From an uncultured Caulobacter sp. (GTDB lineage: Bacteria > Pseudomonadota > Alphaproteobacteria > Caulobacterales > Caulobacteraceae): DNA of 64,000 nucleotides. Positions 18,310 to 26,999 of this stretch are shown piece after piece (position 1 is the first letter of the stretch; each line of letters starts with the position of its first letter). The stretch spans positions 21,786 through 85,785 of the forward strand of contig NZ_CALCDX010000045.1 in assembly GCF_937900395.1 (NCBI RefSeq), given 5' to 3'. Under the pieces are notes generated by a model. The model saw only the letters and a program-made list of their open reading frames with translations, was not told the origin of the DNA and made no database searches. The translations under genes were made by a program, and so were the position numbers.

Positions 18310-18603
18310 CAAACGCCCCCAGAACCTTGAGCCCGTTTTTCGGGTCTCGAACGGGGTAGACAGCGTCCGCGGCAAGATCAGACAGGCGTCGTAAAACTTT
18401 TATTTTTCTACGGGAGGCGAGACAGACATCCGAAACGATGAGATATTATCCCTTCACTGACGAATATTGTAACTATGGTCCCCGCAATGGTATTTTCACT
18501 CGGGTCCATTCGAGGCGAGCTTCACAAAACTGCCGTACAGTTCGGCTAACGCCGCCGCTGATCGAGCCCGCCTTCGGGGCGCGGCGAGGCCTGGAATCCG
18601 GGG
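18310..18603. promoter_or_regulatory. Divergent promoter region between receptor 2 and fecI2
   Basis: The 294-base gap holds two AT-rich blocks in a GC-rich background: 18391-18411 (CGTAAAACTTTTATTTTTCTA), closest to the receptor, and about 18440-18475 (AGATATTATCCC and GAATATTGTAAC), closest to fecI2. These are the likely promoter cores. No open reading frame, repeat or known operator was recognised. Confidence 0.45.
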
Positions 18604-19107
18604 ATGGCTCAGAACGAACCCGTGCCGGTCTTCGAGACCGTGCGCGCGCACGAGACGCGGCTGAAGGCCTATGCGCGCCGCCGCGGCGCCGACGGCCACG
18701 AAGCCGAGGATCTGTTTCAAGAGACGGTGCTGCGCCTTCTGCAGCGGGCGCGCCGTGCGCCCCTGCTCAATCCCCTCGCCTATGCGTTTCGCGTGCTCGA
18801 CAACCTCATGCGCGACCGTCGCCAGGGCCCCAGCTTCGAGGCTTTGGACGATGCCGAGGCTTGCGAGCAGCCGGGACCGGTCGCTCTTCTGGAGGGACGG
18901 GAATTGGCCGAAGCGTTCTCTCGCGCGATCGCTAACATGCCGAGGCTGCGCCGAGAGGTCTATTTGAGGCGACGCCTGGACGGCCAAGCCTATGAACGCA
19001 TCGCGCTCGACCTGCGCCTGACGCCCGAGGCCGTCCAAAAGCACTACAGCCGCGCGTCGGCGACCCTACGCAAGGTCCATCAGGACGCCGCGCGGGGCGA
19101 AGGATAG
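18604..19107 (+). CDS. FecI-type ECF sigma factor (module 2)
   Basis: A 167-residue ECF sigma factor. Region 2 shows GHEAEDLFQETVLRLLQRA (about residues 31-49) and AYAFRVLDNLMRDRR; region 4 shows MPRLRREVYLRRRLDG and the helix-turn-helix YERIALDLRLTPEAVQKHYSRA. It is followed after five bases by fecR2. Unlike the other three modules, this pair is divergent from its receptor, so receptor and sensor are transcribed from separate promoters. Confidence 0.9.
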   Translation: MAQNEPVPVFETVRAHETRLKAYARRRGADGHEAEDLFQETVLRLLQRARRAPLLNPLAYAFRVLDNLMRDRRQGPSFEALDDAEACEQPGPVALLEGRELAEAFSRAIANMPRLRREVYLRRRLDGQAYERIALDLRLTPEAVQKHYSRASATLRKVHQDAARGEG

Positions 19108-19112
19108 ACCGC

Positions 19113-20069
19113 ATGCGCGACACCCCATTCGACAGCATCGATGATCGCCAGGCGGCGCTTTGGGCCGATCGTCTCCTCTCCGGCGTCCTCCCCCGCCCGG
19201 AGGCCTTGAAGCTAGAGGCCTGGCTGGCGGCCCATCCGCGCCGCAAAGTCTTGCTGGCGGCGCACCGCGATTTGATCGCCTCGCCATCACTGCATCAGGC
19301 CATGGTCGGCGCCCGCGCGAGCTCCCCGATCAAGACGCGGCCTCGCAGGCAGGGCATGACGATCTGGGCTCTGGCCGGCGTCACGGCGGCCGCCGCGTGC
19401 GTCGTCGCGATCGGCGTCTGGCCCCGCCCCGCCCTAAAGCTCGAGACCCCTCAGGGCCGACGGCAGATCGAGGTGCTGGCCGACGGCTCCAGCATGACCC
19501 TGAACGGCGATACCGAGGCGCGCGTGGCCTTGGCGCGACGCGCGCGGGATGTGCGTCTGGATCGCGGCGAGGCCTTCTTCAAGGTCGCCCACGATCCGTC
19601 CCGTCCGTTCACCGTCCATGCGCGCGACGCATCCGTCACGGCGTTGGGCACCGCCTTCAACGTCAACCGGCTCTCGGACGCCACCGAGGTCACCGTGCGC
19701 GAGGGCAAGGTGAGGGTTGTCTCGGCCGCCGCGCCCAACCGATCGGTAGTCGTCGTGGCCGGCGAGAGCGTCAGGGTCTCCGCGCGCGGGATCGAAGGGC
19801 GGCTCCGCTTCAATTCCGCCGCCGCCGACGACTGGCGCAGCGGCTGGATCGAGCTGAACAACGGCCGGCTCGGCGATCTGGTGATCGAACTCAATCGCGC
19901 CAACGCCCGCCAGCCGCTCCGACTGGGCGGGCCGGCGCTGGCCGATCTTCGCCTGACCGGGCGGTTCCGAGCGACCGCCCCGCGTGAGACGGCGCAACTG
20001 GTGGCGGCGACCCATGGCCTTACGCTACGCGAAGGAACTGACGGGATCGTCCTGACCCCTCCGAACTGA
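19113..20069 (+). CDS. FecR-type anti-sigma/sensor protein (module 2)
   Basis: A 318-residue FecR protein. The cytoplasmic part has WADRLLSGVLPRPEALKLEAWL, the membrane helix is WALAGVTAAAACVVAIGVW (about residues 85-103), and the periplasmic FecR domain has GEAFFKVAHDPSRPFTV and GTAFNVNRL. A C-terminal STN-like lobe contains LRLTGRFRATAPRETAQLVA. Translation probably begins at the ATG six bases after fecI2. It ends 17 bases from the convergent pectin methylesterase gene. Pairing with the receptor at 15178-18309 is inferred from position. Confidence 0.9.
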   Translation: MRDTPFDSIDDRQAALWADRLLSGVLPRPEALKLEAWLAAHPRRKVLLAAHRDLIASPSLHQAMVGARASSPIKTRPRRQGMTIWALAGVTAAAACVVAIGVWPRPALKLETPQGRRQIEVLADGSSMTLNGDTEARVALARRARDVRLDRGEAFFKVAHDPSRPFTVHARDASVTALGTAFNVNRLSDATEVTVREGKVRVVSAAAPNRSVVVVAGESVRVSARGIEGRLRFNSAAADDWRSGWIELNNGRLGDLVIELNRANARQPLRLGGPALADLRLTGRFRATAPRETAQLVAATHGLTLREGTDGIVLTPPN

Positions 20070-20086
20070 CCTGCCGGAGACAGCGC

Positions 20087-21187
20087 CTAGCGAGCGGCGG
20101 ACGAGACCAGGCTCGCCGCTTCGGCCGCGGACAACCAGCGTCCACGCCTGAACGTCCCCGCGCCGCCAGGCCCGGAAAGGCGAAACTGCGAGAACCGGGC
20201 GTCCTCGGGCTGCAGCATGGTGCGCGGGTTGCCGTCCTTGCCGGTGTACCACATCTGCGTCCATCCCTCCGGCGCGATATGGTCGTCCAGCCAGCAGTCG
20301 ATAAAGGCGGACATGCCGACATACTTGGGATCGCCATAACGACCGTCGGGAAACTGGCTCGAAGGCCGCCAGGGACGGCCGAGATACACCGAACCCGGCT
20401 TGGTCCCGGCCTCCTTGGTGAGACGGCACTGGTGGAAGACAAAGCCGACGGGCTGGTCGATCGGCGTGCTGGGCGCGACGATGTAGCCCTCGACGGGATC
20501 GACCGGGCGGGGCTGCGAGCGAATCTCGCAACCGCGGAACAAAGCCCGCCCCGCGCCAAAGATGAAGTCGTAGCTGCCGGTGATCAGGCAGCGTTCGAAC
20601 AGGCTGGCGCCGGCGTCTGGAAAAAGGGTGTCCTGATAGCCCAGGATATTCACGTCGCTCAGGCGCGCGCGGTCGGAGCCCTTGTCCAGCATCAGGGCGA
20701 CAGCCTGCGGGCCCGCGCCGTCGTGCGAGTGCAGCCCGCCGGGCTTGGACATCTCGGCCAGGCCGTCAAAAGCGTTCTGGATCGTCAGATGGCTGGCGGC
20801 GAAGTCCGGCGCCCGCACGAACAGGGTCGGCGTCCGGAACGTGCCCCAGCGCTTGCCGTCCGGCGCGGTCAAGCCCGAGGCGGCCAGGTGGCTGATCACC
20901 GAGCCCTTGCGGTCCTCGCCCACCAGATGGACGAAGGGCTTGTCGATGACGACCTGCTCGTCCCAGACGCCTCGCGTGACCAAGATGCGGAACGGCCTGG
21001 CCCCCTTCGCCGGAGCCGCCGCCACCGCCGCCGAAAGGCTGCCATAGGCCGGCGCGGAGACGGGAGGCTTCCCCTCCCCCCGCCACAGCACCGCGTCATA
21101 GCGCCGGGCGGCGAAGGCGGAACCGCCGGAAGCCAGCAGAGCCGCGCCCGCCAGAACGCCTCGGCGCGAAGGGAGCATCGTCGACAT
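20087..21187 (-). CDS. Pectin methylesterase, exported
   Basis: A 366-residue carbohydrate esterase family 8 enzyme that removes methyl groups from polygalacturonate. An RRGVLAGAALLASGG leader resembles a Tat signal (twin Arg then hydrophobic run). Family motifs are in order: GPQAVALM with the conserved Gln (about residue 160), LGYQDTLF with the acid/base Asp (about 182), GSYDFIFGAGRALF with the nucleophile Asp (about 204) and VYLGRPWRP with the substrate Arg (about 270). The ATG at 21187 has AGGTGGA upstream; the longer frame begins with GTG. It follows the receptor at 21264-24332, which is therefore a good candidate for uptake of pectin oligosaccharides. Confidence 0.92.
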   Translation of the reverse strand: MSTMLPSRRGVLAGAALLASGGSAFAARRYDAVLWRGEGKPPVSAPAYGSLSAAVAAAPAKGARPFRILVTRGVWDEQVVIDKPFVHLVGEDRKGSVISHLAASGLTAPDGKRWGTFRTPTLFVRAPDFAASHLTIQNAFDGLAEMSKPGGLHSHDGAGPQAVALMLDKGSDRARLSDVNILGYQDTLFPDAGASLFERCLITGSYDFIFGAGRALFRGCEIRSQPRPVDPVEGYIVAPSTPIDQPVGFVFHQCRLTKEAGTKPGSVYLGRPWRPSSQFPDGRYGDPKYVGMSAFIDCWLDDHIAPEGWTQMWYTGKDGNPRTMLQPEDARFSQFRLSGPGGAGTFRRGRWLSAAEAASLVSSAAR

Positions 21188-21210
21188 GAAGTCCACCTGC
21201 GAAAAGGGCG

Positions 21211-21238
21211 GGCGCCGGCAGGGGAGGCCGCCGACGCC
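21211..21238 (-). terminator. Hairpin between receptor 3 and pectin methylesterase gene
   Basis: Nine-base arms (21211-21219 and 21230-21238, with one G-U pair in RNA) surround a ten-base loop and are followed on the minus strand by CGCCCTTTTCG. This weak U-run makes it an attenuator candidate that would lower enzyme expression relative to the receptor. Confidence 0.4.
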
Positions 21239-21263
21239 CAGATTCCTCGGGAGGAGGAATGGC

Positions 21264-24200
21264 CTAGAAGGAGTAGCGCAACCCGAAATTGAACTGCCGG
21301 CCCGTGTGCGAATAGACGTAGACGCTGTTGCGGACGCTGTCGGTGTACTGATCGTTGAACTCGTCCGTGAGGTTCAGCCCTTCGAAGGTCAGCTTCAGAC
21401 GCTTGTTGATCGCATAGGAAGCCGAGGCGTCGACGGTGGTCGTCGAGCGCACGCCGTCGATGTCGTTGGTGCTGGTGCCGCTGGGGACAGCGGTCAGGTA
21501 CTTGTCGCGATAGGCGGCCGAGACGCGGGCGCTGAACTTCTCGTCTTCATAGTAGAGCGTCGCGTTGAAGGCGTTCTTCGACAGGCCGACGAGATCGTTC
21601 TGCACGAAGCCGGTCGGCGACCGCGCCGAGATGTAGTCGATCTTGGAGTCGACCAGCGTCACGTTGAAGATCGCGCCGGTGTTGCGCAGCAGGCCCGGCA
21701 GGAAGCTGAAAGGCTGCTGGTAGCTGATCTCGACGCCCTTCAGCGGCCCGCCCTCGGTGTTCACCGGCTGGCTGAACAAGAAGGTGTCGCTGGGCGAAAC
21801 GCCAAGGCCGTCCAGCAAGCTGACCGGCAGGCCCGAGGCGTTGAACGGCTGGGAGATCCGCGAGGTCTGAATGTAGCTCTCGATGTCCTTGTAGAAGAGG
21901 CCGACCGACAGCAGGGCGTCCTTGGCGAAGTACCATTCGGCCGACAGGTCATAGGTCGTGGCGCGGATAGGCTTCAGGTACGGATTGCCGGAGCTGACGC
22001 TGAACACGCCGACCGTCGACAGGCTGCCGCCGGGCGTCAGGCTGCCGAGGTTCGGACGGGTCATGACCTTGGCCGCGCCGAAGCGCAGCAGAAAGTCGGG
22101 CGTGACCTCGGCCGTCAGGTTCAGGGCCGGCAGGACATCGTCATAGTCACGCTCGACCGTCGTCTGCTGAGCCGCGCCGGCCACCAGCTGATAGCCGGTC
22201 GAGCTCTGCTCGGTCTTCACGTAGCGCACGCCGATATCGCCGCGGATCGGCCAGGCCAGGCGGTCGGTCTGGAAGTCCAGCTGGGCGTAGGCGGCGCTGT
22301 CCTTCTCCTCGACGCTGCGGATGTTGCCGCGCGCGTTGGAATTGGTGGCGCCCGAAAGCTCGAACAGGCCCTTGCCGCTATAGATGTCGAACAGCTTGGC
22401 GAAGGCGTCGAGGTCCGGAGCCGCCCAACGGGTGGGAATACCCGACGCGCCCAGGCCATCGCCAAAGCCCGAGACCATCTTGGTCAGGCTCGAGAGCGTG
22501 ACGCCGGCGGGCAGGGTCGGAACGACGGACTCATTGACCCGCGCCTGCGCCCAGGAGTCGAAGTTGTACGTCTTGAAATTGACCCCGACCTTCAGCGACA
22601 GGCTGTCGTTGAGGCGGTAGTCGCCGTCCAGCTGGGCCGTGGCGATCTTGTTGGTCACGCCCTGCGGCCGCAGGCGGATCTCCGACCGCGCGGCGCCGAA
22701 GTTGTAGGCCAGCGGATCGGTGACATCGAAACCGAAGTTCATCGACGGCAGCTTGGCGTTGTTGCGATAGTCGTACGAGAAGCCGTCCGCGTTCTCGCGG
22801 TTCAGGATCACCGTGGTCTGGATCGGATTGTCGAAGTCCGACTTCGAGAAGCCCACCAAGCCGCTCAGCTTGAAGCGGTCGCCGAACTCGTGTTCGGCCG
22901 TGAAGGTCGCCTGGCTGTATTTGGTGTCGAGCTTGTCGAAGCGAGTCTCGCTCTCGACATCGACATCGTCGAACAGGCCATAGACCATGTCGCCCTTGGC
23001 GTTGACCACGCCATCGCGAACGATGATCTCGGGGCGGCCGCCTTGCGAGGCGTTGCGGGCGAAGGACAGGGCCTCCAGCCAGTTCTCCTCGCGCGTCGCC
23101 TTGAAATCCGAATAGAGGACGTCGAGGCCGATCAGGGTGCGATCGTCGGGCCGCATCTGGAACGAGCCGGTGAGCCCCAGGCGCTCCTGGTTGTGGGTCA
23201 GGCGGCCATAGCGCGGGAAGCGCGGGGTGAAGACCGTGGCTGAGCTGGCTTGGGCGAAGGGCGAGGCCTTGTTGAAGCCGCCCACTTCCGTGCCGTTCAG
23301 CCAGCCGCCCGAGCCGTGGCCCTCTTCCAGCAGCTCACGCTTGGTGTAGGCCACCGAGACCAGAGCGCCGAGTTTACCGTCGAACCAGGTGTTCGAGGCC
23401 AAGACCGCCAGGCGCGGGTCCCAGGACTTGGAGAGGTCGTTGTAGCCTTCTTGAGCCGAGACCACGAGGGTCGCGCCCTTGTAGTCGAATGGCCGCCCGG
23501 TCTGCAGGTCGACCGTCGCGCCCAGCGAGCCCTCCTCGGTCTGGGCTGAGGCGGTCTTGCGCACCGTGATGCTGTTGAAGAGCTCCGAGGCGAAGACGTT
23601 GAAGTCGAAGGCGCGGTTGCGGTTGGCGCCGCCCGAGCTGTCGGTGCCGCTGGTGGTGCTCTGCCCCTCGACGCCGTTGATCCGCACACGGGTGAACTGC
23701 GGGCCAAGGCCGCGGACGGTGATCTGGCGGCCCTCGCCGGCGTCGCGGGCGATCGAGACGCCCGGCACGCGCTGGATCGACTCGGCGAGGTTGGCGTCCG
23801 GGAAGTCGGCGATGTCCTCGGCCTTGATGACGTCCACGACACCGCTCGCGCGGCGCTTGATGTTCATGGCGCTCTGCAGGCTGGCGCGGAAGCCGGTGAC
23901 GACGATCTCCTCGACCTCGGCCGCGGCTTCGGGCTCCTGGGCCGCGACGGGCGCGGCGGCCTGGGCGGCGATCAGCGGCGCGGGGGCGGTGGAGGCCAGT
24001 TGCAGCGAGGCCGTCTGGCCCAGCACCGCGGTGCGGCCATTGTTGGAGACGACGGTCAGGTCGGCGCCGCGCAGCAGCCGCGCCAGGCCTTCCTCAACCG
24101 TATAGGCGCCGCGCACGGCGTTGACGCGCTTGCCCTGCACCGCGCCCTGCGGCGCCAGAATCTGCAGCTCGGCCTGTTTGCCGAACTGGGGAATGCCGGT

Positions 24201-24332
24201 GACGGCGGGCTGCTCGGCCACGTCGAACTTGCGCACCTGGGCCTGAGCGCTGGCGGCGGCCAGCACGGCGGTCGCACCGGCGGCGAGCATCAGATAGGAT
24301 TTGGTGTTGTGGTTGCGCAGCGACGTCCGCAT
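21264..24332 (-). CDS. TonB-dependent receptor with STN domain (module 3, pectin-linked)
   Basis: A 1022-residue receptor of the large Xanthomonas/Caulobacter type. The signal peptide ends at ASAQAQ (about residue 32). The STN-like domain covers about 34-105 (FDVAEQPAVTGIPQF to AVLG) and is less canonical than in the other modules. A VEEIVVTGFRASLQSA stretch follows at about 141, then a plug with VIKAEDIADFPDANLAE and GLGPQFTRVRINGVEG and a barrel ending FNFGLRYSF. It lies between fecR3 and the pectin methylesterase gene on one strand. A LacI-type palindrome lies 66-81 bases upstream of its ATG. Import of oligogalacturonides is inferred. Confidence 0.9.
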   Translation of the reverse strand: MRTSLRNHNTKSYLMLAAGATAVLAAASAQAQVRKFDVAEQPAVTGIPQFGKQAELQILAPQGAVQGKRVNAVRGAYTVEEGLARLLRGADLTVVSNNGRTAVLGQTASLQLASTAPAPLIAAQAAAPVAAQEPEAAAEVEEIVVTGFRASLQSAMNIKRRASGVVDVIKAEDIADFPDANLAESIQRVPGVSIARDAGEGRQITVRGLGPQFTRVRINGVEGQSTTSGTDSSGGANRNRAFDFNVFASELFNSITVRKTASAQTEEGSLGATVDLQTGRPFDYKGATLVVSAQEGYNDLSKSWDPRLAVLASNTWFDGKLGALVSVAYTKRELLEEGHGSGGWLNGTEVGGFNKASPFAQASSATVFTPRFPRYGRLTHNQERLGLTGSFQMRPDDRTLIGLDVLYSDFKATREENWLEALSFARNASQGGRPEIIVRDGVVNAKGDMVYGLFDDVDVESETRFDKLDTKYSQATFTAEHEFGDRFKLSGLVGFSKSDFDNPIQTTVILNRENADGFSYDYRNNAKLPSMNFGFDVTDPLAYNFGAARSEIRLRPQGVTNKIATAQLDGDYRLNDSLSLKVGVNFKTYNFDSWAQARVNESVVPTLPAGVTLSSLTKMVSGFGDGLGASGIPTRWAAPDLDAFAKLFDIYSGKGLFELSGATNSNARGNIRSVEEKDSAAYAQLDFQTDRLAWPIRGDIGVRYVKTEQSSTGYQLVAGAAQQTTVERDYDDVLPALNLTAEVTPDFLLRFGAAKVMTRPNLGSLTPGGSLSTVGVFSVSSGNPYLKPIRATTYDLSAEWYFAKDALLSVGLFYKDIESYIQTSRISQPFNASGLPVSLLDGLGVSPSDTFLFSQPVNTEGGPLKGVEISYQQPFSFLPGLLRNTGAIFNVTLVDSKIDYISARSPTGFVQNDLVGLSKNAFNATLYYEDEKFSARVSAAYRDKYLTAVPSGTSTNDIDGVRSTTTVDASASYAINKRLKLTFEGLNLTDEFNDQYTDSVRNSVYVYSHTGRQFNFGLRYSF

Positions 24333-24397
24333 GCGGCCCCTCCCTCTAGGTGTTGTTAGAGCGGCGCTTCTGGGAGCGCCTGCCTGGAGCGATGAAC

Positions 24398-24413
24398 CGG
24401 AAACCGGTTTCCG
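24398..24413. promoter_or_regulatory. Perfect 16-bp palindrome, LacI-family-type operator
   Basis: CGGAAACCGGTTTCCG is fully self-complementary with a central CG. This is the pattern of LacI/GalR-family operators, several of which carry an AAACCGGTTT core in sugar-acid regulons. It is in the 113-base gap between fecR3 and the pectin-linked receptor. No LacI-type regulator is in the window, so the binding protein would be elsewhere. Confidence 0.5.
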
Positions 24414-24445
24414 TCAGCAGCCGCACAAAAATTTTCGAAGGGACG

Positions 24446-25399
24446 TCAGCCGCCTCGCAGGACGATGGTCTCGCCGCCCAGGCTAACCTGGCCGTTGAAG
24501 GTGGTCGCGGCGGCCTCGGCGAAGCCTTCCGGATCATTGGTGCGGAACCAGCCGACGAAGCGCTGATCGGCCAGACGCGGATCGGCCACCACGATCTTGC
24601 GATCGTTGTAGCGATTGAACTCCGCCGCCGCCTCGGCCAGCGTCTGACCGTCCAGGACGATCTGCCCGTCGCGCCAGGCCAGCTTGCGTCCGAGATCGGC
24701 GTCGGCCATCGGCGAAGCTGGCGCCCCGCCGTCATTCTTGGCGAACAGCCGTTGACCGGCGGCGACGCGGCGCGGCGCCCCCTCGCCGTCCCGCGTCCAC
24801 ACCTCGACGACGCCTTCGGTGACAAGGATGTCGCTGCCGCCCTCGCGCTTTCGCACCGAGAAGGCCGTGCCCACCGCGCGGACGCGCACGGGCCCGCTCT
24901 CGACGACGAACGGACGCTCGGGGTCCTTGGCGACGGCGAACCAGGCCTCGCCACGCTCGAGTTTGACGGCCCGAAGGCGCGGCCGCATGGTGATCTCCAA
25001 CTTGGAGTCGGTGTTGATGGCCGCGACGGAGCCGTCGGACATCGGCACGCGCCGGATTTCGCCCAGGGCGGTGTCGTAGCGGCGCGCCAGGAGACGCGGC
25101 GCGACCATCGCGGCGGCCAGACCAGCGGCCAGGGCGCCAAAGCCCGCCACCAAACGCCGGCGACGGATCATAGACGAGCCGACGTCGCGGGCAGCCTCTC
25201 CGCCCGCCAACACGCTGGCGCGGTCCATATGGGTCCAGGCGGCCTCGGCCCGCACATAGGCGCCCAACCGACGGCGGTCGCCGGCGAGCCAGGCGTCCAG
25301 CTCGGCGCGGAGGCCGGGGTTTTGGCTTTCGCGATCGACGCGGACCACCCATCGGGCGGCGTCCGCCTCGATGTCAGCGGCGCTTTCGCGTTCGACCAT
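24446..25399 (-). CDS. FecR-type anti-sigma/sensor protein (module 3)
   Basis: A 317-residue FecR protein. The ATG at 25399 follows GGAGAGAAG and overlaps the fecI3 reading frame by 26 bases; longer in-frame starts lack a comparable site. The N-terminal domain has ADAARWVVRVDRES and ELDAWLAGDRRRLGAYVRAEAAW. One helix (VAGFGALAAGLAAAMVA) lies at about residues 84-100. The periplasmic FecR domain has RGEAWFAVAKDPERPFVV and GTAFSVRKR, and the C-terminal lobe has VGWFRTNDPEGFAEAAA. It should transmit the state of the receptor at 21264-24332 to FecI3. Confidence 0.9.
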   Translation of the reverse strand: MVERESAADIEADAARWVVRVDRESQNPGLRAELDAWLAGDRRRLGAYVRAEAAWTHMDRASVLAGGEAARDVGSSMIRRRRLVAGFGALAAGLAAAMVAPRLLARRYDTALGEIRRVPMSDGSVAAINTDSKLEITMRPRLRAVKLERGEAWFAVAKDPERPFVVESGPVRVRAVGTAFSVRKREGGSDILVTEGVVEVWTRDGEGAPRRVAAGQRLFAKNDGGAPASPMADADLGRKLAWRDGQIVLDGQTLAEAAAEFNRYNDRKIVVADPRLADQRFVGWFRTNDPEGFAEAAATTFNGQVSLGGETIVLRGG

Positions 25400-26000
25400 C
25401 GGTCTTCTCTCCGCCTTCCCGATCTCTCGTTCCATGGCTGCGCGCGGGCGCATCCTGTTCGGTCATCGCCGCGAGGATGGCCCGAAGGCCCCTCACCGCT
25501 TCGTTCTCGACGACATGCTCGGTCACGCCCAGCCGCCGGGCGATCTCGCGCTGGGGCACGCCCTCGATCTTCCGCATCTCGAAGATCCGACGACAGCGAT
25601 CGGGCAGGGCCGCGATCAGCCCCTTCACCCGCTCAAGCTCGCGCCGCCCGGAGACGATGCGTTCGGCGGAAGGATCCTCCAGAGCCAGGTCCAGGGCCTC
25701 GATCTCGCTGACCGTCTCGATCCGCACCACGCGGGCGCGACGGATTTGCTCCAGCGCGACGCTGCGCGCGGCCTGGAAGAAATAGCCGCGCGGCTGGTCG
25801 ATGTGATCGATGTTGGTCAGGGCGGCCAAGCGGCAATAGGTCTCCTGGAGGATGTCGTCGACGTCCCCGGCCGCGGCGAACGAACGCCTCAGCCAGGCGC
25901 GCACGGAAGCCTCATGGGGCAGAATCTCCCGCCCCAACCAAGCCACGACGCGCGCGCGTCCTTCCGACAACGTTTCCCGCCCTTGTTTTCTGGTCGTCAT
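25374..26000 (-). CDS. FecI-type ECF sigma factor (module 3)
   Basis: A 208-residue ECF sigma factor starting at an ATG (MTTRKQ); a GTG two codons earlier is possible. Region 2 contains GDVDDILQETYCRLAAL (about residues 45-61) and QPRGYFFQAARSVALEQIRRAR. Region 4 contains LPDRCRRIFEMRKIEG and the helix-turn-helix PQREIARRLGVTEHVVENEAVRGL. It has a charged C-terminal tail that overlaps the fecR3 start. It is upstream of fecR3, receptor 3 and the pectin methylesterase gene, all on one strand. Confidence 0.9.
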   Translation of the reverse strand: MTTRKQGRETLSEGRARVVAWLGREILPHEASVRAWLRRSFAAAGDVDDILQETYCRLAALTNIDHIDQPRGYFFQAARSVALEQIRRARVVRIETVSEIEALDLALEDPSAERIVSGRRELERVKGLIAALPDRCRRIFEMRKIEGVPQREIARRLGVTEHVVENEAVRGLRAILAAMTEQDAPARSHGTRDREGGEKTDGRTRKRR

Positions 26001-26047
26001 ACACACCGATGCACGGGCGCGAATTTTCCGTCAAACAATCACGATGT

Positions 26048-26074
26048 CGTGGCGAGCGAGCTTGCGTCGCCACG
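26048..26074 (-). terminator. Hairpin downstream of the DeoR-type regulator gene
   Basis: Perfect arms CGTGGCGA (26048-26055) and TCGCCACG (26067-26074) lie in the 114-base gap between the DeoR gene and fecI3. No U-run is directly adjacent, so it is a weak terminator candidate. Confidence 0.3.
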
Positions 26075-26114
26075 GCGGCGCCGTCCTCATCCGTCGCCGC
26101 GGCGACGGGCTTGC

Positions 26115-26870
26115 TCAGGCGACCACCACCTCGGCGTGGGAGAAGGCGTCCTGGAACGCCGGCGTCAAGGGCGCGTCGGTGACGAGGATGTCCACGTCCT
26201 TGAGGGCGGCGGTGTGGACCAGACCGATCCGGCCGAACTTGCCCTGGTCGACAGCCAGCAGCACGCGGCTAGCCGTGGAATAGGCGATGCGGCTCATGAT
26301 CGCCTCGCTGGGCGAATGGTCCATCAGGCCATGCTCGAGGCTGACGGCGCCGACGGTCAGGATCGACAAACTCGGCCGGAAGCCGGCCAGGAAGTCCTGG
26401 GCGTGCCGGTCCGAGAAGGCCTGATAGGCCGTGTTCAGTTCGCCGCCGGCCAGGAACAGGGTATGCCCCCTGTCCTTGCGGACCGCCTGGGCCACGGCCA
26501 GCGAATTGGTGATGATCTTCAGCTGGCGGTGCTCGCCCAGCGCCTTGGCCACGAAGCATGAGGTCGAGCCGCTATCGAGGAACAGGGTGTCGCCGTCGGC
26601 GATGAACCTGACCACCGCCTCGGCGATGCGGGTCTTGCCCGCCACGTTCTTCTGCATGCGCAGGTCGAACGGGCCCTCGATCTCCTGCGGCGGCAGGCGG
26701 ACCGCGCCGTGCAGCCGCACGATCGACCCGGCCTCCTCCATCACTCGCAGCTCGCGCCGGATCGTCTCCTCCGAGACCGACAGCGCCTTGGCGATATCGG
26801 CGATGGCGCGCGTCTGGTTTGGCTCCAGGAGGTTCAGGATGTCGCGCTGACGATCGTGGCGTTTGAGCAT
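26115..26870 (-). CDS. DeoR-family transcriptional regulator
   Basis: A 251-residue DeoR/GlpR repressor. The N-terminal winged helix has RQRDILNLLEPNQTRAIADIAK and the family motif VSEETIRRELRVMEEAG (about residues 32-48), then LHGAVRL. The C-terminal sugar-phosphate-sensing domain has LFLDSGSTSCFVAKAL (about 97), IITNSLAVA (about 119), LAGGELN (about 138) and a final FGRIGLVH segment. The ATG at 26870 was preferred because the upstream extension lacks family similarity. It lies 129 bases after receptor 4 on the same strand. Phosphorylated sugars are the usual effectors, which suits the phosphoesterase-rich setting, but its targets are unknown. Confidence 0.88.
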   Translation of the reverse strand: MLKRHDRQRDILNLLEPNQTRAIADIAKALSVSEETIRRELRVMEEAGSIVRLHGAVRLPPQEIEGPFDLRMQKNVAGKTRIAEAVVRFIADGDTLFLDSGSTSCFVAKALGEHRQLKIITNSLAVAQAVRKDRGHTLFLAGGELNTAYQAFSDRHAQDFLAGFRPSLSILTVGAVSLEHGLMDHSPSEAIMSRIAYSTASRVLLAVDQGKFGRIGLVHTAALKDVDILVTDAPLTPAFQDAFSHAEVVVA

Positions 26871-26952
26871 TCTATGTCCGTCTCCGTCGGCGACGACTCG
26901 CCGACCAAGTTTCCGGAACACTATCGCTTGCGGCCCGGAGCATGAAGAGCGC

Positions 26953-26987
26953 CCCCGGCCGGCGGGGATGGGGAGGACCGGCCGGGG
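26953..26987 (-). terminator. 10-bp hairpin after receptor 4
   Basis: Perfect arms CCCCGGCCGG (26953-26962) and CCGGCCGGGG (26978-26987) lie 13 bases past the receptor stop. It may end the receptor transcript before the DeoR gene, though no clear U-run follows. Confidence 0.45.
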
Positions 26988-26999
26988 ACGAAGCGGTCG

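Noticed and set aside
16045..18330. 761-codon plus-strand frame opposite receptor 2
   Set aside because: Same antisense effect; the opposite frame has clear STN, plug and barrel motifs.
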